DNA from: Massilia sp. Root133
GTDB lineage: Bacteria; Pseudomonadota; Gammaproteobacteria; Burkholderiales; Burkholderiaceae_D
Reading direction: 5' to 3'
DNA length: 64,000 nucleotides
Assembly: GCF_001426525.1 (NCBI RefSeq)
Contig: NZ_LMEW01000008.1
Span: 62,387-126,386, forward strand
Numbering within the stretch: position 1 is the stretch's first letter; every line of letters starts with the position of its first letter. Position numbers and translations under genes: made by a program. This document shows, in pieces, positions 18,246 to 25,986 of this stretch. The notes below the pieces were generated by a model that was not told the DNA's origin, searched no databases, and was given only the letters and a program-made list of their open reading frames with translations.

Positions 18246-18471
18246 TCCTCACAATCGTAAGCAAGTGAAACAGAAGTAGCGTCGGCGTATGGCTGGGATC
18301 GTGCAGCCAACGCCGCGCTACGGCTTGCAACGCACTTTTGCTTGTCTGCATGCATATTTGATCTGCGGGTCATCTATATGCACAGCGGTAACAGATCCTT
18401 ACCAATCCCCAATATTTCGTTCTTGAACACATTGCTATCGTGGCGGCCTCACACCACCACAGGAGATAGCA

Positions 18472-19032
18472 ATGAAAGCACTGACCTTCGCCCTCGCCAC
18501 TGCCACGCTTGTTGCCGGCACCGCCGCCCACGCGCAGCAGTCGACGACGTTCAGGCCGTATATCGGCGCGGGCGTCGCGAGCACCAGCAACCGGGATACC
18601 GACAGCCGTAATGCCGACGCGAAAATCTTCGGCGGCGTGGACTTCTCGAACAACCTGGGCGTGGAAGCGGGCTACGTCAATTTCTCCAGCCGCGACCGCC
18701 AGTATTCGGAAGCGTTGACGGGCGTCCCGGGCGGCGTGAAGACGACGACGAAGGGATACGGCGCGTACGTCGCCGCGAAGTACACGGTGCCCATCACCGA
18801 CCGCTTTTCCGCGTACGGCAAGCTGGGCCTCGCGCACAGCCAGCGCAAGTGGAACAACGACATCGGCTACTCGGCAACGGAGAACGACAACGACGTGTAT
18901 GCCGGCGTGGGCGCGCAGTACAAGCTGAACGACACGCTGTCCCTCGTCGGCGAGTACGAGAACTACGGCAAGCGCAAGGACTTCGGCGCGCGCGCGGGCG
19001 TGTGGTCGGCGGGGGTGAAGGTCGGCTTCTGA
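18472..19032 (+). CDS. Small outer-membrane beta-barrel protein (OmpA/OmpX-like)
   Basis: 186 aa. Signal peptide MKALTFALATATLVAGTAAHA, then an eight-strand-like barrel (FRPYIGAGVAST, LGVEAGYVNFSS, GYGAYVAAKYTVPI, RFSAYGKLGLAHS, YAGVGAQYKLND), ending in VGF. It shares FSAYGKLG, the barrel plan and an upstream motif CTTGAACAC...GCTATC with the protein at 12991. AGGAGA precedes the ATG. Function is unknown beyond outer-membrane location. Confidence 0.85.
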   Translation: MKALTFALATATLVAGTAAHAQQSTTFRPYIGAGVASTSNRDTDSRNADAKIFGGVDFSNNLGVEAGYVNFSSRDRQYSEALTGVPGGVKTTTKGYGAYVAAKYTVPITDRFSAYGKLGLAHSQRKWNNDIGYSATENDNDVYAGVGAQYKLNDTLSLVGEYENYGKRKDFGARAGVWSAGVKVGF

Positions 19033-19057
19033 TTGCCGGGTAAGCAAAACCACGTTA

Positions 19058-19192
19058 GACTCGCAGAGTCGGAAAAGGCAGACTTGGTTATAGGTAGGCC
19101 CAAGTCCTTTCGGAAACGAAAGCTCTGTTTCATGCGTCCGCGCATGCGAACCCTCGACGAACACTGGCGCCGGTTGGCGCCAACTGTTCGTC
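19058..19192 (+). ncRNA. Chain of five hairpins before the MFS gene: candidate structured leader or small RNA
   Basis: Five perfect stems follow one another: GACTC/GAGTC (19058-19070); GACTTGG/CCAAGTC (19081-19106); CTTTCG-GAAA-CGAAAG (19107-19122, a GNRA tetraloop); CATGCG-TCCG-CGCATG (19131-19146); and a long one, GACGAACA/TGTTCGTC (19156-19192), enclosing GGCGCC-GGTT-GGCGCC. No ORF with family support covers the stretch. It matches no riboswitch I can recall. It may be a structured leader of the downstream MFS gene, an independent RNA, or partly an operator (the last repeat). Confidence 0.45.
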
Positions 19193-19250
19193 CGTGTGGT
19201 CGTCATGTCGATGCACTGCTCCGGTCGAACAGACGATCAAGGAGCAGTCC

Positions 19251-20453
19251 ATGGACGCATCGTCATCCTCAATCATCCCTCGTTTCACCGGACGCACCGG
19301 CATCATCGCCGTGTCCGTCTTCTTCAATTTCGCCGGCTTTACCCTGATCATTCCCGTGCTGCCGTTTTCGGTGGCGCGCTACGTCGCCGCACCGGACGTC
19401 GCCTGGTGGGTGTCGCTGATCCTCGCCCTGTACGCGCTCTGTTCGTTCGTCGCCGCGCCCGTGCTCGGCGCGCTGAGCGATCGCTTCGGGCGGCGGCCGG
19501 TGATGCTGGTGTCGCTGTGCGGTTCCGCGCTGGGATTCGCCGTGTTCGGCGTCGGCGGGGCGTTATGGGTTCTGGTGCTGGGCCGCGTGATCGAAGGCCT
19601 GACGGCCGGCAGCATCTCGGCACTGTATGCGTATGTCGCCGACACCCACGGCCCCGCCGAACGCGGCCCGGCGTTCGGCATGCTCGGCGCTGCCGGGGGC
19701 CTTGGATTCATGGTGGGGCCCATCCTCGGCGGGGCGCTCGGCCAGGTGTCGCTGGCGGCGCCGCTGTATGGCGCTGCCGCCGTGGCGCTGCTGAATTGTG
19801 TGCTCGTCTGGTTCTGCATGCCGGAAAGCCATCCGCACGCGCGCCGCAGCGTACGCCTGCATTGGGGCCAGTTCAACGCCGTGGGCCAACTGCTGCGCGC
19901 GCTGCGCGAAACGCGCCTGCGCCTGCTGTTCGCGGTCGTGTTCTGCTTCGCGCTGGGCGGCACGGTGCTGCAGGCGAACCTGACGGTGCTGCTCAAGGAC
20001 TTGCTGGCCTTCCAGCCCGGCAGCATCGGGCTGGTGCTGGCCGGCGTCGGCGTGATGGACATCGTCAGCCAGGGCTTCGCCGCGCCGCGGCTGCAAACCC
20101 GCTTCGGCGAGCGCCGCGTCGCCGCTGCCGGCCTCGCGATCAATGGACTCGGCCTCGCCATCGTCGCGCTGCTGCCGCTGCACGCCATCGTGCCGCTGCT
20201 CGCGGCCGGGATCGCGATCTTCACGTTCGGCGACGGCCTGTTCCAGCCATCCGCGAGCGCGTTGATCGCCAATGCCGCGCCGGCGGAACGGCAGGGCGAA
20301 GTGCAGGGCGCAAACCAGGCGCAGCAGGCCATCGCCCGGACGGCGGGTCCGCTGGCGTCGGCCTGGCTGTACGGCGTCGCGGCGAGTGCGCCGTATGCGG
20401 TGGCGGCGATCGTCGTGCTGGCCGCAGCCGTGGCGCTGACGCGCGAATCCTGA
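19251..20453 (+). CDS. MFS drug-exporter-like transporter (TetA type)
   Basis: 400 aa, twelve predicted helices. Motif A reads LGALSDRFGRRPVML (about residues 75-89) and the second half has the matching loop. The closest family feel is the TetA/Bcr group of proton-coupled exporters (AYVADTHGPAERGPAFGMLGA). The ATG at 19251 with an AAGGAGC ribosome site is chosen; the upstream frame extension (19194) has no conserved residues. No TetR-type gene is adjacent. The hairpin-rich leader just upstream is the likely place of control. Confidence 0.9.
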   Translation: MDASSSSIIPRFTGRTGIIAVSVFFNFAGFTLIIPVLPFSVARYVAAPDVAWWVSLILALYALCSFVAAPVLGALSDRFGRRPVMLVSLCGSALGFAVFGVGGALWVLVLGRVIEGLTAGSISALYAYVADTHGPAERGPAFGMLGAAGGLGFMVGPILGGALGQVSLAAPLYGAAAVALLNCVLVWFCMPESHPHARRSVRLHWGQFNAVGQLLRALRETRLRLLFAVVFCFALGGTVLQANLTVLLKDLLAFQPGSIGLVLAGVGVMDIVSQGFAAPRLQTRFGERRVAAAGLAINGLGLAIVALLPLHAIVPLLAAGIAIFTFGDGLFQPSASALIANAAPAERQGEVQGANQAQQAIARTAGPLASAWLYGVAASAPYAVAAIVVLAAAVALTRES

Positions 20454-20727
20454 AAGACAAAAAAAGGCTGTGTTCCCATTTGTCTGGCAACTGAAACTAT
20501 TTGTGAATGTCGCTGTAGTCGATAATCGCGCCTGTGCTATTGGATAATGTGAAATTCAGATTGAAAAAGGTATTCTTGAATATCACAAATAATCGCGGAT
20601 AGCGAATAAAAACGTAAAATCCATGAATCAAATTGCGGACGAAATTCATATTTTTGTGTAACAATCTCGGCGCCGACTTTGGTCGGACTGGACACATTTA
20701 TTCAACCGCGATTTGAAAGTGAGATTT
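20454..20727. other. AT-rich intergenic stretch
   Basis: 274 bp clearly richer in A and T than the surroundings. It holds the presumed promoter of the lectin-domain gene and a small hairpin CCGAC/GTCGG near 20675. A reverse-strand ORF (20497-20697) has no recognisable feature and I do not call it. The composition suggests a horizontally acquired or relaxed segment. Confidence 0.5.
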
Positions 20728-21330
20728 ATGAAACGCTTAATTTTGGGGGGCGTTTTCGCCGCTGCCATGGCCGCTACCGGTTTTGCTCAAGCAGGTGATT
20801 CGCTGAGTGCGCTCGTCCCCCTGACGGCTGGTCAAACGCTGGAATCCGGGAACGGAAAATACATGCTCGTCATGCAGGGCACGGACGGCAACCTGGTCGT
20901 CTACCGCAAGGCGGACGGGAAAGTGATCTGGACGACCGGAAAGCCGGCCGGCGCTGGCGCCTGGGCCGTCGTTCAGACCGACAAGAATTTTGTCGTGTAT
21001 AGCGGTCCTTACCCGGCTTTTGGGACGGCGGCATGGTCATCCGGCACGGCCCAAGCGGGCGTCAACGACCCCAGTGCACGATTGACGATTTGGCCGGACG
21101 GAAAGCTGACGCTGATGACATCGACTTCGCAGGGCGTGCCTTACTGGTCCACGCCTGGGGACAGTACTGTGTGTCCGGACGGTAATGCCAAGACGGCTTA
21201 CCCGATCTGCATGCGTCCAGGGACGAATTATCAGTCCAACAGCTATGTCTACGCATGTACCTATGCACAGGCGCAAGTATTGGCCAGCCAGTTTGTGAAC
21301 GCCGGTGCCGTGATGGGGACGTGCCACTGA
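20728..21330 (+). CDS. Secreted protein with bulb-type (GNA-like) mannose-binding lectin domain
   Basis: 200 aa from the ATG at 20728. Signal peptide MKRLILGGVFAAAMAATGFAQA is followed by a B-lectin domain with three repeats around the QxDxNxVxY pattern: MQGTDGNLVVY, VQTDKNFVVY (both intact) and a degenerate IWPDGKLTLM. A C-terminal region of about 55 residues with four cysteines (CPDG, ICMRPG, YACTYA, GTCH) is likely disulfide bonded. It is probably an extracellular glycan- or competitor-binding protein; some bacterial B-lectin proteins are bacteriocins, but that is not shown here. Base composition is lower in GC than its neighbours. Confidence 0.8.
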   Translation: MKRLILGGVFAAAMAATGFAQAGDSLSALVPLTAGQTLESGNGKYMLVMQGTDGNLVVYRKADGKVIWTTGKPAGAGAWAVVQTDKNFVVYSGPYPAFGTAAWSSGTAQAGVNDPSARLTIWPDGKLTLMTSTSQGVPYWSTPGDSTVCPDGNAKTAYPICMRPGTNYQSNSYVYACTYAQAQVLASQFVNAGAVMGTCH

Positions 21331-21417
21331 TCTACGACCCGCTCGCGGTCAGATCGACGATGCAGGCCCGGCGATTGCCATGTGGCCTGCCGTTTGCAAC
21401 ACATGTGTCAAACCGCC

Positions 21418-22134
21418 ATGACATCAAAGAAAATCTATTGTGCAGGCGCCCTGTTCGTAGCACTTATCGCATGGTTCTTTCATGGGACGCACGCGCCGCA
21501 ACGCGCCGCTGCCGATGCGGATATCGCAGCGGTAGCCCCACGCAATGTCGAGCAGCCACGTTCGACAGACCATGGATCGCTGGCCTGGTTGGACGAACGA
21601 TTCGGCCAGGCCGATGCAACGAGCGCACCACCGCAACCCGCTCATATCCACGCCCGCCAAAAGAAAATGGAAAGCCTTGGATATGGGTCGCCCCCCGAAT
21701 ACTACGAGATGGATTTGAAGACGTTAAAAAAGCTGGCCAAGCTGCACGATGGCGACGCCATGCTGCAGCTCGCTGAGCAATATTATAACGAGGCAAATAT
21801 CATCTATTCCGATCCCGAGTTTCCGAAGAACGGGGATCCAAAAGCCATCGCCAAGCAGTATTTGACCGATGCCTTTGGCGCTGGTTTCAGCCGCGCTGCA
21901 TCTGTACTCGCGAAACACAGTTTTGACGAGAACGATCTTGTGGAAGCTTACGCCTGGCGGCTGGTAGCGGAAAAAGTCGGCGATAGCAATAACCCAGTAT
22001 GGGGCGGCAACACGAATCAATTTGCAAATCTCAGCCCGGATGAAATCGCACGCGCGCAAAAACGCTTCGACGCAATCTGGCAAACGAGCATGGATGCTCA
22101 TGAAAGCCAACGGGCTTTTCAGCCTGCACGATAA
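21418..22134 (+). CDS. Sel1-repeat-like protein with N-terminal membrane anchor
   Basis: 238 aa from ATG 21418 (MTSKKIYCAGALFVALIAWF). The N-terminal hydrophobic segment is a signal anchor. The rest is helical, with LAKLHDGDAMLQLAEQYY and AKQYLTDAFGAGFSRAASVLAK resembling Sel1/TPR-like helical pairs but not clean repeats. GC content is lower than average, as for the preceding lectin gene. No partner can be read from context; it is 87 bp after the lectin gene and may be co-transcribed. Confidence 0.65.
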   Translation: MTSKKIYCAGALFVALIAWFFHGTHAPQRAAADADIAAVAPRNVEQPRSTDHGSLAWLDERFGQADATSAPPQPAHIHARQKKMESLGYGSPPEYYEMDLKTLKKLAKLHDGDAMLQLAEQYYNEANIIYSDPEFPKNGDPKAIAKQYLTDAFGAGFSRAASVLAKHSFDENDLVEAYAWRLVAEKVGDSNNPVWGGNTNQFANLSPDEIARAQKRFDAIWQTSMDAHESQRAFQPAR

Positions 22135-22167
22135 CTGCCTCGGACTTATTGCCGGGGCGCGCAGCCA

Positions 22168-22194
22168 TAAAAAGGGCGGGACCGAAGTCCCGCC
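22168..22194 (-). terminator. Rho-independent terminator of the TonB receptor gene
   Basis: Read on the reverse strand: GGCGGGAC, loop TTCG, GTCCCGCC, then CTTTTTAT. It lies 37 bp after the receptor stop and closes the leftward transcript. Confidence 0.88.
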
Positions 22195-22230
22195 AAGAGG
22201 GTACAGCAGAAGAGGAGGTAAAGCGTTACA

Positions 22231-24672
22231 TCAGAAGCGGTAGGTCAGCGACGCCTCCCACGCGCGGCCGAAGATCGGACGGGCGTTGATCGGGCCGGTG
22301 CTGGCGCCGACGAGGCGCGAGTTACCTTCCGTCAGGCCCAGCGAATTGTTCACGTTGGTGCCCGTGACGCGGAATTCCAGCTTGTCGGACAGCTCGGCCA
22401 GGATGCCCAGGTCCAGCGTGTTATACGACGGCAGGTACTGGGTGTTCTGCTGGTCCGCCCAGCGCGCGCCGATGTGCGAGTAGGTGCCGTAGAAGCGCAG
22501 CGCGTAGTCGCCGATCGGCAGGCGGTAGCTCGGCGAGAAGCGGTACTGGAACTTCGGCTGGCGCTGCACCTGGTTGCCGGCGATGGTCGGATTGTCCTTG
22601 TACGTCGAATCCTGCCAGTCGCCCGTCAGCTGCAGTTGCAGGCCCTTGAGCGGACGGAGGGCCAGTTCGAATTCCACGCCCTTGCCGTGCGAGCCGCTCA
22701 CCGAATACAGCACGCCCGACGTCGTGATCTGCTGGAACGAGATGCCCGTGAAGTCCGTGAAGAATGCGTTCACGTAGGCGCTGTACAGCGGCGTCGCCGT
22801 CTTGTAGCCGATCTCGTACTGCGTGACTTTCGGCGTCGGGACGCGATTGCGATCGTTCACGACATCCTGCGTGCCGGCGTTGCGCAGGTCGTCGAAGTAG
22901 ATGAACGTGTGGCCCTGGTTGGCGCGCACGAACACGCTGGAATCCTTGGTCAGCTTGTACAGGCCGCCCGCGGTGAACGAGTTCGCGGTGTCGTCGCGCG
23001 ACAGGCCCGTGAAGCTGCCGCTCGGCGTCGATGTGCCGTTGTTGTAGACCGTCAGCGCATTGTTGTCCGGATCGACCGAGGTCAGGTTCGAGATCGAGCC
23101 CGAGATGTGCTGCTTCTCGTGGCGCATGCCGGCGTCGACCTTGATGCGGTCGTTGATGCGCCATTCGTCGGCGATGAACACCGCCGTGTTGCGGCCGTCG
23201 TACGAGGCGATCGGCGCGTAGAACACGTTGCCGTCCGTGCCGTTCTTGGAGACGACGGCACCGTTGTTCAGCTTGACGTCGATGAGGCGCGCGTTCGGCG
23301 TCGCCGTCATCAGGTGGCTGTTGCCCAGATACCAGACGTCGTGCGACGAGTAGTTCGCGATGTAAGCGCCGGCGGTGATCGTGTTGTCGTTGCCGATGTC
23401 TTTCGAGACGCGGAACTCGTCCGTGAACGAGCGCAGCTTCTTCTCGACGGCCCACAGGCCCGCCTGCACCACCTGCTGGTTGCCCGCGACGGTGCCGCCG
23501 CCGTTCGTGTAGGTGATGGCGCCGCTGGTAGCCGGCGCGCCTGCTGCCGCGACCACGGCCGCATTGCCGTTGGCGGACGTGATGGCCTGGCTCACGTAGT
23601 CGGCCGCGCTCAGCGGGTTGTTACCCGTGAACATGGCGATCGTGTTCAGGTCGCCCTTGAAGTAGTTGAACTTGTTCGACACGTCCCAGCCGTTGAGCTT
23701 TTGCTGGAAGTCCGCGCCGACCAGGTTCGACGAGAGGCCGCGGCCGTCGCCCAGGTCGTACGTCAGGGTCTTGCCCGGACCCGCTTCCACCGTGAAGTTG
23801 CGCATCTCGTTGCTCATCAGGGTGCCGCGCAGCGGGTCGAAGCCGGGGAACGACGAGATCGTGTGGCCGTTGTTCGACGAGATCAGCGGCACGCCCGTGT
23901 AGAAGGCGTTCTTGTCCGACGTCGAGCGGGCGTAGACCGTCAGTTCGCCCTGGTCCAGCTTGCGGGTCAGCGAGGCGGAAAGCTGGCCGCCGTCGTCGGC
24001 CGGGAAGCCGGCGTCGCGCACGCCGTTCGTCGTGCGGTAGAAGCCGCCGATCATGCCGTACCAGCCGTCGGCGATCTTGCCGCTGTAGACGCCGTCGAAG
24101 CGGCGCAGGCTGCCGGTACCGGTCGTGAAGCGCAGGCTGCCTTCCGGCTCGTCGCCGCCTTTCTTCATGATAAAGTTCATCGTGGCGCCCGGCTGGCCGC
24201 TCGAGTAAATCGTGCTCGGACCGCCGCGCAGCACTTCCACGCGCTCGATCGTGTCATCCAGGCGGAACGCGGACGAGCCTTCGAAGAACGACAGCACGGG
24301 CACGGGGAAGATCGGGTTGCCGTTCATCTGCACGGAGACGAACGGCGAGTCGCTGCCCGACGGGAAGCCGCGCACTTCGATGTTGGCGCCGGACTGGCCG
24401 CCCGTCGCTTCGGCATACACGCCCGGCACGATCTTCAGCACGTCGGCCGTGCTGGACGGCGCGGCCTGCTTCAGTTGTTCTTCGGTCGCGGTCGTGATCG
24501 AGAAGCTCGTGTCGATCTTGCGCGTGCCGGAGGCCGATGCCGTACCGGTGACGACGACTTGCTGGATTTCTTTCTGGACATTGTCCTGAGCGACCGCCTG
24601 GGACTGGGCAACGAGGGCGAGGACAGCGAGGGCAATTGCTGACGGTTGCGGGAACTGCATGGTGTTTTTCAT
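22231..24672 (-). CDS. TonB-dependent outer-membrane receptor of the GH65 module
   Basis: 813 aa from the reverse ATG at 24672. Signal peptide (MKNTMQFPQPSAIALAVLAL, ending VAQSQAVAQ) is followed by a TonB-box-like QQVVVTG, a plug domain (TADVLKIVPGVYAE, GANIEVRGFP) and a 22-strand barrel ending in LTYRF. By family it imports a scarce ligand using TonB energy, either a siderophore or a glycan. The divergent LacI regulator and shared operator, with a phosphorylase next door, favour an alpha-linked oligosaccharide; the sequence itself looks siderophore-receptor-like, so the ligand is unproven. A terminator follows. Confidence 0.88.
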   Translation of the reverse strand: MKNTMQFPQPSAIALAVLALVAQSQAVAQDNVQKEIQQVVVTGTASASGTRKIDTSFSITTATEEQLKQAAPSSTADVLKIVPGVYAEATGGQSGANIEVRGFPSGSDSPFVSVQMNGNPIFPVPVLSFFEGSSAFRLDDTIERVEVLRGGPSTIYSSGQPGATMNFIMKKGGDEPEGSLRFTTGTGSLRRFDGVYSGKIADGWYGMIGGFYRTTNGVRDAGFPADDGGQLSASLTRKLDQGELTVYARSTSDKNAFYTGVPLISSNNGHTISSFPGFDPLRGTLMSNEMRNFTVEAGPGKTLTYDLGDGRGLSSNLVGADFQQKLNGWDVSNKFNYFKGDLNTIAMFTGNNPLSAADYVSQAITSANGNAAVVAAAGAPATSGAITYTNGGGTVAGNQQVVQAGLWAVEKKLRSFTDEFRVSKDIGNDNTITAGAYIANYSSHDVWYLGNSHLMTATPNARLIDVKLNNGAVVSKNGTDGNVFYAPIASYDGRNTAVFIADEWRINDRIKVDAGMRHEKQHISGSISNLTSVDPDNNALTVYNNGTSTPSGSFTGLSRDDTANSFTAGGLYKLTKDSSVFVRANQGHTFIYFDDLRNAGTQDVVNDRNRVPTPKVTQYEIGYKTATPLYSAYVNAFFTDFTGISFQQITTSGVLYSVSGSHGKGVEFELALRPLKGLQLQLTGDWQDSTYKDNPTIAGNQVQRQPKFQYRFSPSYRLPIGDYALRFYGTYSHIGARWADQQNTQYLPSYNTLDLGILAELSDKLEFRVTGTNVNNSLGLTEGNSRLVGASTGPINARPIFGRAWEASLTYRF

Positions 24673-24774
24673 GTTGTGCTCTCTTGTGATTGGGAACCGG
24701 CTGCGGGGCGTCTCCTCCCCGGTTTTCCTGGCGATTGATGGTTCGACAAGGAAACTGCGGCCATTGAAACATCG

Positions 24775-24812
24775 GATTGACATCGATGTCAATCAAAATG
24801 CTATCGATGTCA
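24775..24812. promoter_or_regulatory. LacI-type operators between the TonB receptor and the regulator
   Basis: A perfect 20-bp palindrome GATTGACATCGATGTCAATC spans 24775-24794. A second, half-matching site GCTATCGATGTCA (24800-24812) reads TGACATCGATAGC on the other strand. The palindrome contains a TTGACA on each strand, so it may overlap the -35 elements of both divergent genes, an ideal site for repression. LacI proteins typically bind palindromes with a central CG, as here. Binding by the product of 24918-25925 is inference from position. Confidence 0.75.
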
Positions 24813-24917
24813 TTTTTTGTCGACACGACAAAAAAATCTGTCATAATCCATCCCGCTCAAGTAATCTGTTACCGCTACCCCAAGCTTATTTCTCACGACC
24901 TATTGCTCACGAACGAC

Positions 24918-25925
24918 ATGGCGCAAGCGAAAAAAAACCAGCCCGGCGATACCGCCGTGACGATGGAAGACCTGGCGAAGATCGCCGGGGTCTCCACGAT
25001 CACGGTGTCGCGGGCATTGCGCGACAGTCCGCTCGTGACGGAAAACACGCGGGAAAAGATCCGCAAGATCGCGCAGGAGCAGGGCTACCGCTTCAACATC
25101 AGCGCCCGCAACCTGCGCATGCGCCGGTCGTATTCCGTCGCCGTCGTCGTCGAGATGACGCCCGTGAAGGGCCGGCCGATGTCCGACCCGTATCCGCTCG
25201 AACTCCTGGGCGGTATCACCCAGGAACTCACCACCGCCGGCTACAGCGTCGTGCTCACGTCCAAGCAGCTGCTCGACACGGCCCCGGTACAGGGCGCCGA
25301 CGGCCTGATCCTGCTGGGCCAGGGCTCGCACGGCGAGGCGGTGAAGGCCTTGCAGCAGACCACGCTGCCGCTCGTCGTATGGGGCGCGCCGGAAGAGGGC
25401 GCCACGTACACGGTCGTCGGCTCCGACAACCGCAAGGGCGGCGCCAGCGTCGCCGAGCGCTTCCTGGAGCAGGGCCGGCGCAAGCTGATCTTCGTCGGCG
25501 ACGTCGACCACGCCGAGGTGCAGGAACGCTGCGCCGGCTTCATCGACGCGCTGTCCGGCCGCGCCACCGTGCACATCCTGCGTCCGAAGGCGTTCACGTT
25601 CGAAGCGGGCTTCGACTGCGTGACGTCGATCCTGAAAAAGAAGAACGGCCACAGCATCGACGGCCTGTTCGCCGCCAGCGACCTGCTGGCCATGGGCGCC
25701 ATCCGCGCGCTGACGGAAGCGGGCCTGCGCGTGCCCGACGATATTTCCGTGATCGGCTACGACGACACGCCGGGCGCCGCCAGCTTCGTGCCGCCGCTCA
25801 CGAGCGTCCACCAATACCTGCGCGACGGCGGCGTGCTGCTCGCGAAAAAAATGCTGGCCATGATCGAAGGCCAGCCGGCGCAATCGGAAATGCTGCCGAC
25901 CACGCTGATCGTACGCCACACCTGA
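24918..25925 (+). CDS. LacI family transcriptional regulator of the GH65 module
   Basis: 335 aa from ATG 24918. The helix-turn-helix and hinge read VTMEDLAKIAGVSTITVSRA (about residues 14-33), then LRDSPLVTENTREKI, followed by a periplasmic-binding-like sensor domain (GLFAASDLLAMGAIRAL, SVIGYDDT). The frame is open upstream to 24777 but that part carries the operators and is not conserved. It probably represses the divergent receptor and the downstream GH65-pgmB-MFS genes until a disaccharide or its breakdown product is present. Confidence 0.92.
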   Translation: MAQAKKNQPGDTAVTMEDLAKIAGVSTITVSRALRDSPLVTENTREKIRKIAQEQGYRFNISARNLRMRRSYSVAVVVEMTPVKGRPMSDPYPLELLGGITQELTTAGYSVVLTSKQLLDTAPVQGADGLILLGQGSHGEAVKALQQTTLPLVVWGAPEEGATYTVVGSDNRKGGASVAERFLEQGRRKLIFVGDVDHAEVQERCAGFIDALSGRATVHILRPKAFTFEAGFDCVTSILKKKNGHSIDGLFAASDLLAMGAIRALTEAGLRVPDDISVIGYDDTPGAASFVPPLTSVHQYLRDGGVLLAKKMLAMIEGQPAQSEMLPTTLIVRHT

Positions 25926-25986
25926 TCACGCTACATCACCCATAAGCTTGAAGAACGCGCTCCGCGCACGAGACGAGGAAACTGAA

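Noticed and set aside
19033-19347. Plus-strand ORF covering the hairpin chain
   Set aside because: It runs out of frame into the MFS gene, has no start signal and no recognisable protein; the stems explain the stretch better.
20497-20697. 66-codon reverse ORF in the AT-rich gap
   Set aside because: The sequence (hydrophobic, Asn/Phe-rich) can arise from AT-rich DNA; no ribosome site or neighbour supports it.
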